In this document: positions 1 through 8,708 of the stretch, piece by piece
Layout of the letters: each line of letters opens with the position of its first letter
Position numbering within the stretch: the first letter of the stretch is position 1
Origin: Leadbettera azotonutricia ZAS-9
GTDB lineage: Bacteria > Spirochaetota > Spirochaetia > Treponematales > Breznakiellaceae
Length of the DNA: 64,000 nt
Direction of reading: 5' to 3'
NCBI RefSeq assembly: GCF_000214355.1
Contig: NC_015577.1
Location: forward strand, 3,029,389 to 3,093,388
Translations under genes and position numbers: made by a program
Notes under the pieces: generated by a model
What the model saw: only the letters and a program-made list of their open reading frames with translations
What the model was told of the DNA's origin: nothing
Database searches by the model: none

Positions 1-257
1 ACGATTTCCGCAACGCCATTGAGCGATATCGGAGATAGTTCGGCAGTCAAGGTTGCGCTGATATTATTACCCTGAGTCAGCATTCCCTCCCCCCGAAGGA
101 ATGGGAAAGCGAAATTCCGGGAAAGCCCGATTTTGGCCTCCGGGATACTCGTAATGGTAACACTGAGATCGGTCGAGGAAGTATACCCCCCATCATCACC
201 CCACAATGGCGCCCAGAGTACCAAAAGGACAGCCGCGAAAAACAACAAACGTTTCAT
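1..257 (-). CDS. Secreted protein of unknown function, N-terminal part
   Basis: Partial gene; the 3' end lies outside the window. The visible 85 residues start MKRLLFFAAVLLVLWAPLWG, a signal peptide with two basic residues and a hydrophobic core, followed by a Ser/Thr/Gly-rich stretch of alternating polar and hydrophobic residues. This suggests an exported beta-rich protein, possibly an outer-membrane barrel, but no family is recognised. An AGGAG ribosome-binding site lies 9 nt before the ATG, and a good promoter sits upstream (300-328). That supports the start and suggests the gene is transcribed on its own rather than with the PASTA gene behind it. Confidence 0.7.
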   Translation of the reverse strand, partial: MKRLLFFAAVLLVLWAPLWGDDGGYTSSTDLSVTITSIPEAKIGLSRNFAFPFLRGEGMLTQGNNISATLTAELSPISLNGVAEI

Positions 258-299
258 TCTGTTACACTCCTATATAACCATATTAAGATTATGATGTAA

Positions 300-328
300 A
301 GATAACATTGTTATGTTAACTTTGTCAA
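300..328 (-). promoter_or_regulatory. Sigma-70-type promoter for the secreted protein gene
   Basis: On the minus strand a perfect -35 TTGACA (323-328) is followed by 17 bp and TTATCT (300-305). A second copy of TTGACAAAG lies 13 bp further upstream (core at 336-341), making a short direct repeat that could be an alternative -35 or a regulator site. The predicted leader is about 40 nt and contains the AGGAG site of the downstream gene. Confidence 0.6.
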
Positions 329-435
329 GTATCTTTGTCAAATTTTCATCAATTTAGCGGCTTTTATATACTACTGATGTGGGGGTTAGGAGTAGACTGC
401 TCTTATGCCATACAGCAAATGCCCTGGAGGATACC

Positions 436-1482
436 CTACAGCTGATCCAGCGACAGCAGATCCACCGGCGGTATCACTGTTTCGCGGTGTATCTCCCTGT
501 TCAGCATGGAAAGTATGAGCACCGTGCCGACCGGCAAATGATAGGGAACCGTGAGGGCGCCTCCTGCGTATTCTGCTGCAAGAAGCCGGCGGCGTTCGCC
601 ATTGGGAAGCTGGGCTTCGAGTCTCAGCGCCAGGGGATAGGGGTTCTTCGCCATGCTGTACTTGAAAAGACCGAAGACCTCGCCCACCGGAACTTCCGCA
701 GGGGAGAAAAGGGTGATAGCCACCCTGGTATTGGATTGAACCATGGTGTCCCCCGCTGGGTTCTGGGCCGCAACGGTTTCAGGTATGTCCCCTTCTCCCG
801 CAGGTTTCAGGGTAAAAGTAAAGTCAATGCCCGAATACCCAACCTGTTCCAAAGCGTCGTTTAGGGGAAGGCCCGTAAGGTTCGGTACACGGAGAAGAGA
901 ATCCTCGGGTCCCCGGCTTACAACAAACTCCAGAACCGTGGGGCCTGAAATGCCGGAACCGGGCTCGGGCTTCTGCTGCAGGATAGTTCCCGGATCTTCG
1001 GCGGAGTATTCGTACATGAGGGGTTCTTTAAGGGTTACCAGCGGAATTGCGCTGCCTTCCGATGCAAAGAGAGTCTGGAGATCCATACGCACTTCATCAA
1101 TATTCCGGCCCAGGTAATTTTCGACCGTGTTGACCATGACGCCCTGGCTTACCACGAGGCGTATGCGGCGGCCGGCCTTGACTATGATTCCCGGGCGGGG
1201 ATCCTGCTCCAGGATGAGGCCCTTGTCGGCTGAGCTTTGGGAATAGCGGAGCTGTATGCGGGGATAGAGCTCCTTGACCTGGAGTTCCAAAAGGGCTGCG
1301 GTCAGATCCTGGCCCACTATGTCGGGGACCATGGTCTGTTCGGCCCCTCTTACGGAGATAAAAAAAACCGAGACCGCAATGATCCCCACAAAGACCAGAA
1401 GGCCCACAGCCATGGAGATAAAGAGCCGCAAATGGTTGGCTACATAGCCTTCTATTGCGTCAAGGTCAAAATTGATAGCCAT
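436..1482 (-). CDS. Membrane-anchored PASTA-domain protein
   Basis: The 348-residue protein has a short cytoplasmic N terminus, one membrane helix (about residues 19-43) and an extracytoplasmic part with about three PASTA-type repeats (roughly 50-113, 120-190 and 196-258). PASTA domains bind cell-wall fragments or beta-lactams in Ser/Thr kinases and penicillin-binding proteins, but no kinase or transpeptidase domain is present, so this is a stand-alone PASTA protein. Start: CGGAGG lies about 10 nt before the ATG. It follows fmt by 36 nt on the same strand and is probably the last gene of a def-fmt-PASTA operon. A role in sensing or organising peptidoglycan is inference. No clear terminator follows it. 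Confidence 0.8.
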   Translation of the reverse strand: MAINFDLDAIEGYVANHLRLFISMAVGLLVFVGIIAVSVFFISVRGAEQTMVPDIVGQDLTAALLELQVKELYPRIQLRYSQSSADKGLILEQDPRPGIIVKAGRRIRLVVSQGVMVNTVENYLGRNIDEVRMDLQTLFASEGSAIPLVTLKEPLMYEYSAEDPGTILQQKPEPGSGISGPTVLEFVVSRGPEDSLLRVPNLTGLPLNDALEQVGYSGIDFTFTLKPAGEGDIPETVAAQNPAGDTMVQSNTRVAITLFSPAEVPVGEVFGLFKYSMAKNPYPLALRLEAQLPNGERRRLLAAEYAGGALTVPYHLPVGTVLILSMLNREIHRETVIPPVDLLSLDQL

Positions 1483-1518
1483 TAACCAAAAACCTCCGAT
1501 ATCATCCGGGGACAGACC

Positions 1519-2538
1519 TTATCCTAAAAGAGTCCCCACAAAATCCCTGGCCCCATTCATAAAAGACTTCCAGTCCAGGGCCTTTTTTGCCTGCCACTGA
1601 AGCCGGGAAACCGCGTATACCCCGTCTCCTGTTTGTACCAGTATTCCCTTGCCCCTGTCTATGCCCAGCACTATACCCGGGGCTGCTTTTGTTTCGGTCT
1701 GCCCCCCACTGCCCGGGCCTTCAAAGGGCTGGCCTTCAAGTATATAGAGGGTTTGCCCCTCCTGTGCGGTAAAGCAAAGCGGCCAGGGCGTAAAAGCCCG
1801 AACCCTGGCGTCGATTTCCAGGGCGCTCAATTTCCAATCAATGTGACCGTCTTCCTTGCGGATAAGGGAGCAGCAGCTTGGCTCGCCTTCCTGGCTCTTG
1901 CCCTGAAACAGTGCGCTTTTTGACAAAGCCTCTTTCGGCAGGGCGGCAAATTCCCTCGTCAGCGAAGCAAGCAGCTCCGCGCTTCTTTGCGCAGCGTCTT
2001 CGCTTAAAGATGCAGTAGTCTCATTACCCGAGAGCGGAAACTTTTCCTGAGCCAAAATATCCCCTGCGTCCATCTCCAAAGCCAGCTTCTGGATGCTGAC
2101 GCCGGTCTCTTTTTCACGATTGAGTATGGCAGCCGGTATGGGCGTAGCCCCCCGGTACTTTGGAAGGAGGCTGGGGTGTATGTTTATCCCCCCCAGGGGA
2201 AAAAGTCCAAGAAATTTAGGGCCGAAAATTTTGCCATACGCAAATGATATGAGCAGATCCGGTTTGAGGGCGGCAACAGCTTCCCTTGCCGCTGCATCCA
2301 ATTTTTCAAACTTTAGCTGGGCAATGGGAGGGAAGCCTTTTTCAGCCCTTGCCGTATCAAGGCCGGAAGCAGCAACAGAAACATCGGTGGGCTCTGGTTT
2401 GCCGCTGCGGCCTTTGGGACTGTCGGCATTGGTCAATATACCTGCCAGGGCAATGCCTTCGCCAGCGAGTTCCATAGCAGAAAGGGCTTCAAGGGAAGGA
2501 ACTGCAATGCCCGGGCTTCCGGCAAAGAGTATGCGCAC
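1519..2538 (-). CDS. fmt: Methionyl-tRNA formyltransferase
   Basis: Formylates Met-tRNAfMet using 10-formyltetrahydrofolate, for initiation of translation. The N-terminal formyltransferase domain (about 1-205) has the catalytic motif NIHPSLLPKYRGATPI, with the His, and EMDAGDI, with the Asp. The C-terminal tRNA-binding domain covers about 225-335. Length 339 residues, slightly above the usual 310-330. The start codon is GTG, and its G is the last base of the def stop (TAGTG), so the genes overlap by one base and are likely translationally coupled. Pairing with def, which removes the formyl group, is the classical arrangement. Confidence 0.95.
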   Translation of the reverse strand: MRILFAGSPGIAVPSLEALSAMELAGEGIALAGILTNADSPKGRSGKPEPTDVSVAASGLDTARAEKGFPPIAQLKFEKLDAAAREAVAALKPDLLISFAYGKIFGPKFLGLFPLGGINIHPSLLPKYRGATPIPAAILNREKETGVSIQKLALEMDAGDILAQEKFPLSGNETTASLSEDAAQRSAELLASLTREFAALPKEALSKSALFQGKSQEGEPSCCSLIRKEDGHIDWKLSALEIDARVRAFTPWPLCFTAQEGQTLYILEGQPFEGPGSGGQTETKAAPGIVLGIDRGKGILVQTGDGVYAVSRLQWQAKKALDWKSFMNGARDFVGTLLG

Positions 2539-3071
2539 TAGGCTTTCCTTTCAGGAATTCCCGGAGCAGCGCTTTTATCTTTTGCCTTCGCAACAGCAGC
2601 CTTTTCCATTTTTTCAATGATCCTTTTGCGTTTGGCTTCAGAGATGTGGTCTATAAAAAGGGTGCCGTCAAGGTGATCGTATTCATGCTGTATCACCCGG
2701 GCAAGCATACCAGACGCTTCCAGGGTAAAGGGGCGGCCTTTCTCGTTCCAGGCCTGGATTTTGATGGTCTTGGGGCGCACCACATCGGCGTAGTAGCCGG
2801 GAATCGAGAGGCAGCCTTCTTCATATTTGATAGTGTCCTGGGAGGTTTCGATTATGGAAGGGTTGATAAATATCCTGGCTTCGTCCCCGTGGATATGCAC
2901 CGCGAAGATCCTTTCCATGAACCCTACCTGGGGGCCTGCAAGACCCACGCCATCGCCGTCATGAAGGGCCTGGATGAGATCAGAAGCTATTTTGATATAC
3001 CCAGGGCCTATTTTCCTGACTGTCTCCGCTTTTTGACGGAGCAATTCGTTTCCCAATAACAGAATATCCAT
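2538..3071 (-). CDS. def: Peptide deformylase
   Basis: Removes the N-formyl group from nascent proteins. At 177 residues it has all three metal and active-site motifs: GVGLAGPQVG, EEGCLSIPG (Cys ligand) and QHEYDHLDG (two His ligands and the catalytic Glu). The start was set at the ATG at 3071 because the protein then begins MDILLLGNELLR, like typical deformylases; the longer open frame upstream covers the divergent guanylyltransferase gene and is not plausible. There is no ribosome-binding site next to this ATG; a TATTAT -10-like box ends 8 nt before it, so the mRNA may have almost no leader. First gene of def-fmt-PASTA. Confidence 0.95.
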   Translation of the reverse strand: MDILLLGNELLRQKAETVRKIGPGYIKIASDLIQALHDGDGVGLAGPQVGFMERIFAVHIHGDEARIFINPSIIETSQDTIKYEEGCLSIPGYYADVVRPKTIKIQAWNEKGRPFTLEASGMLARVIQHEYDHLDGTLFIDHISEAKRKRIIEKMEKAAVAKAKDKSAAPGIPERKA

Positions 3072-3122
3072 ACATATACATAATAGCAAAAACAAGGCCT
3101 TACGGAAAGGGGCTTTTCGGGT

Positions 3123-3128
3123 TATACT
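3123..3128 (+). promoter_or_regulatory. -10 box placed directly before the guanylyltransferase start
   Basis: TATACT ends 7 nt before the ATG of the guanylyltransferase gene, where transcription would begin at or within a base of the start codon. No Shine-Dalgarno sequence lies in the 7-nt gap. The -35 region (about 3100-3105) is poor, so the promoter assignment is moderate. Confidence 0.4.
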
Positions 3129-3135
3129 GGCAGCA

Positions 3136-4320
3136 ATGTTTAATGACTGCATAATAATGGCAGGAGGATCGGGAACCAGGCTTTGGCCTGCCAGTACCTC
3201 CAAAAAGCCCAAACAGTTCCTTCCAGCCCCTCCTGACAAGAGTTTTTTTGCCTCTTCAGTGGAAAGGGCTTTGGTAGTAACCGACCCTGCCCACGGCAGG
3301 GTAATCATCATTGCGGGAAAAAGCCATGTGAACCTAATCGCCGAGGCTTGCGCGGACTTCAGCCCCCAGGAAAAAAAGCGCCTCGTGCTGATCCCAGAGC
3401 CTGCGGCAAAAAACACAGCCCCTGCCATTGCCTGCGGCATACTCTATGCGGACTGGGAAGGCGGGGGCCAGGAACGGAACATCCTGGTTCTTACCTGCGA
3501 TCATATCATAAGCCCGCTTTCGGTTTTTAAGGCAAATGCCGCCGCCGCCGCCGCATTTGCCCAGCAGGACAAACTGGTCGTCTTCGGCATACAGCCCCAC
3601 TCGCCCGATACAGGCTATGGCTACATCGAAACTTCCCAGCTCCTTTCGGGCTTCAATATCCAGGACAAGGGCCGCCGCCATTATGAGCCCGAGGTTTTCA
3701 AAGCCTCGGCCTTCAGGGAAAAGCCTGACAGAAAAACCGCAGAACGCTATGTCAAGGCAGGGAACTTCTACTGGAATTCGGGGATGTTTGCATTTTCCTC
3801 AAAATTCATGATTGACGAATTCCGCAAGAATGCTCCCGAGGTACTGGCGCCTTTCAGCAAACTCATGGCGCCCGAGGATCAGGAATACCGGAAGCTCAAG
3901 GGTCTCCGCATACTTTCCGAATGGATGGATCTCGACAAGGCATACAGCAAAACAAAAAGCATTTCCTTCGATTATGCTATTGCGGAAAAATGCAGCCAGA
4001 CGGTGATGGTCAAGGCCGATTTCAAGTGGAGGGATGTGGGCAGCTGGGACGAGTACGCCCGCATGCTTCAGACGCAAATACCGAAAAATCAAACCGCCGC
4101 CGACAAAGAGGCTGATATTTTCCGGGTTGGCTCCGAATCGACTTTCGTGGATTCGGATATCCCCGTGGCCCTTTGCGGCGCGGAAGATTTAATCGTAGTA
4201 GTGCGTTCGGGCAGGGACGGGAATCCCCCGGCGGTGCTCATTGCAAAAAAAGGCGAGACCCAAAAAGTAAAAGAAGTTGTGGAAAAAATAAAAGCATCGG
4301 GAAGGAAGGATCTGCTTTAA
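3136..4320 (+). CDS. Mannose-1-phosphate guanylyltransferase
   Basis: Makes GDP-mannose from mannose 1-phosphate and GTP for glycan synthesis. The 394-residue protein starts with the nucleotidyltransferase signature CIIMAGGSGTRLWPAS followed by KPKQFL, and has ENFYWNSGMF-type and WRDVGSWDEY motifs typical of ManC. It lacks the C-terminal phosphomannose isomerase domain of bifunctional enzymes. The ATG at 3136 gives the family-typical N terminus although no ribosome-binding site is visible. It diverges from def and is followed 15 nt later by the DJ-1 gene. Confidence 0.9.
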   Translation: MFNDCIIMAGGSGTRLWPASTSKKPKQFLPAPPDKSFFASSVERALVVTDPAHGRVIIIAGKSHVNLIAEACADFSPQEKKRLVLIPEPAAKNTAPAIACGILYADWEGGGQERNILVLTCDHIISPLSVFKANAAAAAAFAQQDKLVVFGIQPHSPDTGYGYIETSQLLSGFNIQDKGRRHYEPEVFKASAFREKPDRKTAERYVKAGNFYWNSGMFAFSSKFMIDEFRKNAPEVLAPFSKLMAPEDQEYRKLKGLRILSEWMDLDKAYSKTKSISFDYAIAEKCSQTVMVKADFKWRDVGSWDEYARMLQTQIPKNQTAADKEADIFRVGSESTFVDSDIPVALCGAEDLIVVVRSGRDGNPPAVLIAKKGETQKVKEVVEKIKASGRKDLL

Positions 4321-4335
4321 AGGAGGAAACCTATC

Positions 4336-4902
4336 ATGACAAAAAAAGCGTTAGTTTTACTGGCAGAAGGTTTTGAAGAAGTGGAGGCTATTACCCCCAT
4401 CGATTATCTCCGCCGCGCAGGAGTGGAAGTTACTATTGCTGCCATAGGCAAAAGCAAAACTGTCAAAGGCTCCAGGGGCATGGAACTGAATTCCGATGCA
4501 TTCCTGGCAGATCTGCTGCGAAAAGGGACGGCCTCTTCCTTTGACGCCCTAGTGCTTCCCGGCGGCTCCCTCGGCGCAGAGAATCTTGCGGCTTCAAAAG
4601 AGGCGGGGGATTTGCTTAAAGAAGAAGCAGCCAAAGGCAAATTGATTTGCGCCATCTGCGCTTCGCCCGTAGTGGTACTGGCGCCTTTGGGCATGCTTAA
4701 AGGCAAAAAATTCACCTGCAACCCCGGGGTAGAAAAAGAAGTCCAGGACGCCGTCTTGTCGCATGACAGGGTAGTAACAGATGGAAATATCATCACCAGT
4801 AGAGCTGCGGGAACAGCGGGGAATTTTGCGGCGGCTATAATCGCCGAACTGGTAAACAGGGCCGAGGCTGAAAAATTGGCAAAGAGCGTAATGTTGATAT
4901 GA
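4336..4902 (+). CDS. DJ-1/PfpI family protein (ThiJ-like)
   Basis: A 188-residue single-domain DJ-1 protein. The nucleophilic cysteine is Cys108 in the ICAICASP elbow, and the partner glutamate is Glu17 in EEVEAITPIDYLRRAG, matching Cys106/Glu18 of human DJ-1. Family members act as redox-sensitive chaperones, glyoxalases or protein deglycases; the substrate cannot be told from sequence. AGGAGG 9 nt before the ATG gives a very strong ribosome-binding site, and the gene is probably co-transcribed with the guanylyltransferase gene. It converges on the sugar kinase gene with only 25 bp between and no terminator visible. Confidence 0.9.
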   Translation: MTKKALVLLAEGFEEVEAITPIDYLRRAGVEVTIAAIGKSKTVKGSRGMELNSDAFLADLLRKGTASSFDALVLPGGSLGAENLAASKEAGDLLKEEAAKGKLICAICASPVVVLAPLGMLKGKKFTCNPGVEKEVQDAVLSHDRVVTDGNIITSRAAGTAGNFAAAIIAELVNRAEAEKLAKSVMLI

Positions 4903-4927
4903 CAGTTTGCGTCAATATTCTCTAATT

Positions 4928-5953
4928 CTAGCGCAATTCCTTTTCCAAATATTTTAAGGCGCTGGGATCAAGCTGGGTGCCTTTAACATCCAGCACTTCC
5001 CTGGCCGCCTTGTTCCCAATAGCTGCGCATTCGCCAAGGGATCTATCCCGTATCCAGGCTGCGAGGAAAGCTGCGCTGAACGCGTCCCCCGCGCCGGTGG
5101 TTTCAAGAGGGATCACCGGTATGGTTTCTTCACGGTACATATTGCCGCCTGCAAAAACCACAGCCCCCCGCTTTCCCAATTTTACGACAACTATGGGGAA
5201 CACATCCTGGGCGGTAAAATCCTGGAAGAGGCGCGCCATCTCAGGGCTTATTCCATTGTTCTTGTCACCCTCTCCATCAAGATCCTTTTCCTGGCTCAGG
5301 GCGCGGTAAAAAGCCCGGGACTCGTCTTCGTTCATGAAGAGTATCATGGGGTAGGCCCGGGCATAAGTTACAATTTCTACCGCCCTCTCTTCCGCAAGGC
5401 CAGTGGTGCTCGCGTCAAGGGCTACCGCGGTGCCATACTTGTACGCCAGTTCCAGGATATGGCAAACCAGCTTGCGCCTCTCCAGCATGAAGCCATCCAG
5501 CACAACCACCTTGGCCTGGCGTATGGCATCCTCGTCTATATCTTTTTCGTTAAGGTCCAGGGCTGCGGAAGGCGAGGCCGCGATCTTCACCCTGCCGTCG
5601 GGCATTTGGAGTATGAGGCAGGCACCTGTGGGCAAAGCCTTATGGGAAATCCGGGATTGCACTCCCGCGTCGCTGAGATCCTTTTCAAAAACCCGCCCGA
5701 ATTGATCGGAACCCAAGGCGCCTATGAAGCCCGCCTTGAGCCCCAGCATACTCGCAATCTTCGCCACATTGGCGGCGCCTCCGCCGGAGACGGCGGAAAA
5801 TTCGGGCAGCACCGCAAGAACTTCCCTGAGCTTGTCCATGGGGACATGCTGAACAGGCTCGATAAGACCAAAGCGGAAATCAATATCTTCTTCGCCCTGG
5901 GCAAACACATCCACCAGGGCATTGCCTATGCAAAGGAGTTCAAGCTCTTCCAA
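4928..5953 (-). CDS. PfkB-family carbohydrate/nucleoside kinase (adenosine kinase-like)
   Basis: A ribokinase-fold kinase of 341 residues. The N-terminal glycine signature is SGGGAANVAKIASMLG with GALGSDQFG, and the C-terminal PfkB signature is TTGAGDAFSAAFLAAW, whose Asp is the catalytic base. Overall it resembles the adenosine kinase-like branch, but the substrate is not determinable here. The frame opens with TTG immediately after the ackA stop (TAA-TTG, zero gap) and no strong ribosome-binding site is seen, so translation is probably coupled to ackA. An unusual insert rich in Asp, Gly and Glu lies around residues 222-236. Confidence 0.85.
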   Translation of the reverse strand: MEELELLCIGNALVDVFAQGEEDIDFRFGLIEPVQHVPMDKLREVLAVLPEFSAVSGGGAANVAKIASMLGLKAGFIGALGSDQFGRVFEKDLSDAGVQSRISHKALPTGACLILQMPDGRVKIAASPSAALDLNEKDIDEDAIRQAKVVVLDGFMLERRKLVCHILELAYKYGTAVALDASTTGLAEERAVEIVTYARAYPMILFMNEDESRAFYRALSQEKDLDGEGDKNNGISPEMARLFQDFTAQDVFPIVVVKLGKRGAVVFAGGNMYREETIPVIPLETTGAGDAFSAAFLAAWIRDRSLGECAAIGNKAAREVLDVKGTQLDPSALKYLEKELR

Positions 5954-7291
5954 TTATTTCGGTTCCGCAATAATCGATTTTAATTCAGGATGCTTTGCCA
6001 ATTCTTCCTTGAGCCCCTCGGCGCGTCCCTTGTTCACATACTCCTTTTTCTGGAACGAGTAGGCAAACTTGGTGTGCACATCGTAAGTGCCTGCCATGAG
6101 GGCATAGGCGTCCTCGGTCATCACAAGTTCCTCGTCAGTGGGGATAATGTAAATCGGGATCTTGGACTCGGGCTTACTGATGATGGTCTCGGTGTTGCGG
6201 GTATGGGCCATCTCGTTCTTCTTGGGATCGTAGACTATGCCCACGCCTTCCAGGCCCTGGAGGATTTTTTCACGCATGAAGAAGGCAAACTCTCCGACCC
6301 CTGCGGTAAAGACCAAAGCGTCAACACGGCCCAGAATGGCCTGGTAGCCGCCTATGTATTTCTTGACCCTGTGGGCTTCCATGTCCTGGGCAAGCTCGGC
6401 CCGTTTGTCCCCATCGAGCTTGGCTTTTTGTATATCCCGGCGGTCGGCGTATTTGCCGGTAATACCAAGGAGGCCCGATTTCTTGTTCAGGGCGCTTTCC
6501 ATTTCAGCGGCGCTCATGCCGGTTTTCCGCATCACGTAGAAGGGCATGGCCATATCGGCGTCACCCGAGCGGGTTCCCATGATAAGGCCCTCCAGGGGGG
6601 TGATGCCCATACTCGTATCGAAGGAGCAGCCGTCTTTGACCGCGTTGATGGAGGCGCCGTTCCCCAGGTGGGCTATGATGAGGTTGGTCTTGAAGGGATC
6701 TTTCCCCAAAAGGACTGCAGCCCTCTTGGCCACATACAGGAAGGAGGTGCTGTGGAAGCCGTACTTCCTGACCGAGTATTTCTCGTACCACTCATAGGGC
6801 ACGGCGTAGAGGAAGGAAGCGGGAGGCATGGTCTGGTGCCAGGCAGTATCCATCACGGCGCAGTGGGGTACATTGGGGAGCACTTTTTTGGCGGCTTCGA
6901 TGCCCATGATATTGGCGGGGTTGTGGAGGGGGCCCAGATCCTTCACTTCGTTGAAGGCCGCCATGGCCTTGTCGTCCACAATTACGGATTTGATAAATTT
7001 ATCGCCCCCGTGGAGCACCCGGTGGCCCACCGCCTTGATGACATTCATGTCGGAAATGACCCCTACTTTGGGGTCTGTCAGGGTTTTGATGATGAGATCC
7101 ACCGCGTCGGTATGGGTGGGGCAGTCGTGGCTAGCAGTGTACTCCTCCTTGCCTTTCACTTTATGGGAGATAAAGGAACCCCCGATGGTAACTTTTTCAA
7201 CTATCCCTACAGCCAGCACGTCTTTTGCATCCCAGTCGTAGACCTGATATTTTGCGGAAGACGAACCGCAATTTAGAGTCAGAATAACCAT
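5954..7291 (-). CDS. ackA: Acetate kinase
   Basis: Interconverts acetyl phosphate plus ADP and acetate plus ATP; in fermentative spirochaetes it is the ATP-yielding end step. The protein is 445 residues, longer than the usual 395-400. It begins [15 protein letters not shown] (phosphate-binding loop) and carries [29 protein letters not shown] and [12 protein letters not shown] motifs of the acetate/sugar kinase fold. GAGG lies 8 nt before the ATG at 7291; a longer open frame by 10 residues is less likely. No phosphotransacetylase gene is in this window. The pfkB-type kinase follows without a gap. Confidence 0.95.
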   Translation of the reverse strand: MVILTLNCGSSSAKYQVYDWDAKDVLAVGIVEKVTIGGSFISHKVKGKEEYTASHDCPTHTDAVDLIIKTLTDPKVGVISDMNVIKAVGHRVLHGGDKFIKSVIVDDKAMAAFNEVKDLGPLHNPANIMGIEAAKKVLPNVPHCAVMDTAWHQTMPPASFLYAVPYEWYEKYSVRKYGFHSTSFLYVAKRAAVLLGKDPFKTNLIIAHLGNGASINAVKDGCSFDTSMGITPLEGLIMGTRSGDADMAMPFYVMRKTGMSAAEMESALNKKSGLLGITGKYADRRDIQKAKLDGDKRAELAQDMEAHRVKKYIGGYQAILGRVDALVFTAGVGEFAFFMREKILQGLEGVGIVYDPKKNEMAHTRNTETIISKPESKIPIYIIPTDEELVMTEDAYALMAGTYDVHTKFAYSFQKKEYVNKGRAEGLKEELAKHPELKSIIAEPK

Positions 7292-7367
7292 TATATAACC
7301 TCGCTTAAATATTTCCTGCATTCTACTATAGATAAATAATAATTATAAGACTCCAATGCCGGGGGGC

Positions 7368-7396
7368 TTGCCAGCTAGTCGGCCTTCTCCTACAAT
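7368..7396 (+). promoter_or_regulatory. Promoter of the response regulator-kinase operon
   Basis: TTGCCA (7368-7373), a 17-bp spacer and TACAAT (7391-7396) lie 33 bp upstream of the ATG at 7430. The leader carries GGGAG 6 nt before that ATG. Confidence 0.6.
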
Positions 7397-7429
7397 AGAA
7401 CAATTGCAGGGAGCGTCTAGGGAGCAATT

Positions 7430-8695
7430 ATGAAGCAGATCTTGATAATTGATGAATCACCACTCTTCCGGGAATATCTGCGGCTCAAACTCGCAGATAA
7501 CGGTATAGAAGTAAGCGTGGGCATCAATGCCATGGACGGCATTTCCAAGATGAGGAACATGGCTCCCGACCTTATCATCATGGATTACCACCTTTCCAAG
7601 CAGGGCTACATGGAAGTGCTCAAGCAGAAAAAGGCAAACCCCAATACGGTCAAAACTCCGGTCATTATCCTGGCCCAGCGCATAGATCAGAGGCGGCTCA
7701 TTGAGCTTGTGCCCTTCGGCGTAAAAAAGGTCTTTACCAAACCTGTCAAAATTGACGCCCTCTTTATCACCCTTTCCGAGCTTTTAGGCGTGCCTTTCAA
7801 TATCGACGAAAGCCCGGGCATAGTGGAAGTCCATGTTAACGATGACATCATTTTTATAGAGCTGGCCCAGGGCCTAAACCGGGACAAGCTCGACCTCCTC
7901 CGGTTCAAGATAATCGAGCTTATTGAATTATACGAGATACGGGTGCCAAAAGTGATTGTCATGCTCAGCGACATCAAACTGAGTTTTGCCGATGCCCCAA
8001 ACATGCAAAAGCTCCTCGAAACAGTGCTCCAGGCTTCCCGGGCCAAACTGCACTACATCAGGGTCCTCACCAAGGATGAATTTGCGCGCCAATTCATTGA
8101 AGGGCAAAAGGAATATTCCGGCATCGAAGTGGTTTCCAATCTCCAGTACGCCATGGACGGCCTCCTCCAGGACATTGAGCAGGGCATGGAATATGCGGAA
8201 AAGAAAGCTGAGCTTATAGGCGAAAAAGTCCTCTCCGCCGGGAACAGCACAGCCGAAGAATCCATGGCGCTCAAGTTCGACGCCGAAGCCAAGAGCTTCA
8301 CCATGGAGGATATCAAAGAATCGGTTCAGAATCTGCGCATCGCGGTTATCGACGATGACTTCATCATTCAGGAACTTATCAAAAACACCTTTCAAAAAAC
8401 CGGGGCCACGGTAACAACCTTTTCCGACGGGGGCGAGTTCATCGCTGCTGTGGATACCGAGGAATTCGACCTGGCCTTCCTGGATCTCATGATGCCCAAG
8501 GTGGACGGCTTCGAGGTGCTCAAGGCCCTGCAGTCAAGGGACATCAGATACCCGGTGATAGTCCTTTCCGCAGTGACCCAAAGAGAGACAGTCATTAAAG
8601 CCTACCAAATGGGCATTAAAAGTTATCTGGTTAAGCCCCTCAAGCCGGAGGACATTTTCAAGAAATCCATGGAAATTCTAAAGGCCAACTTCTAA
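7430..8695 (+). CDS. Two-receiver signalling protein with central STAS-like domain
   Basis: A 421-residue protein with an N-terminal receiver domain (about 1-120, phosphoacceptor Asp52 in LIIMDYHLS, Lys in FTKPVK), a middle region (about 130-250) whose alternating strand/helix pattern and ending NLQYAMDGLL resemble a STAS domain, and a C-terminal receiver (about 298-421, Asp352 in LAFLDLMMPKVDG, Lys in LVKPLK). The first receiver has DE instead of the usual DD acidic pair. There is no DNA-binding or enzymatic output domain, so the output is probably by protein contact. It lies 13 nt before the hybrid kinase, its likely phosphodonor. The STAS assignment is inference from pattern. Confidence 0.8.
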   Translation: MKQILIIDESPLFREYLRLKLADNGIEVSVGINAMDGISKMRNMAPDLIIMDYHLSKQGYMEVLKQKKANPNTVKTPVIILAQRIDQRRLIELVPFGVKKVFTKPVKIDALFITLSELLGVPFNIDESPGIVEVHVNDDIIFIELAQGLNRDKLDLLRFKIIELIELYEIRVPKVIVMLSDIKLSFADAPNMQKLLETVLQASRAKLHYIRVLTKDEFARQFIEGQKEYSGIEVVSNLQYAMDGLLQDIEQGMEYAEKKAELIGEKVLSAGNSTAEESMALKFDAEAKSFTMEDIKESVQNLRIAVIDDDFIIQELIKNTFQKTGATVTTFSDGGEFIAAVDTEEFDLAFLDLMMPKVDGFEVLKALQSRDIRYPVIVLSAVTQRETVIKAYQMGIKSYLVKPLKPEDIFKKSMEILKANF

Positions 8696-8708
8696 AAGAG
8701 AGCCTGTT

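Noticed and set aside
2538-3440. Longer 300-codon version of def
   Set aside because: The extra N-terminal part runs antisense through the guanylyltransferase gene and has no homology to deformylases.
5990-7276. 428-codon open frame opposite ackA
   Set aside because: Antisense shadow of a strongly conserved acetate kinase; no start signals and no family resemblance.
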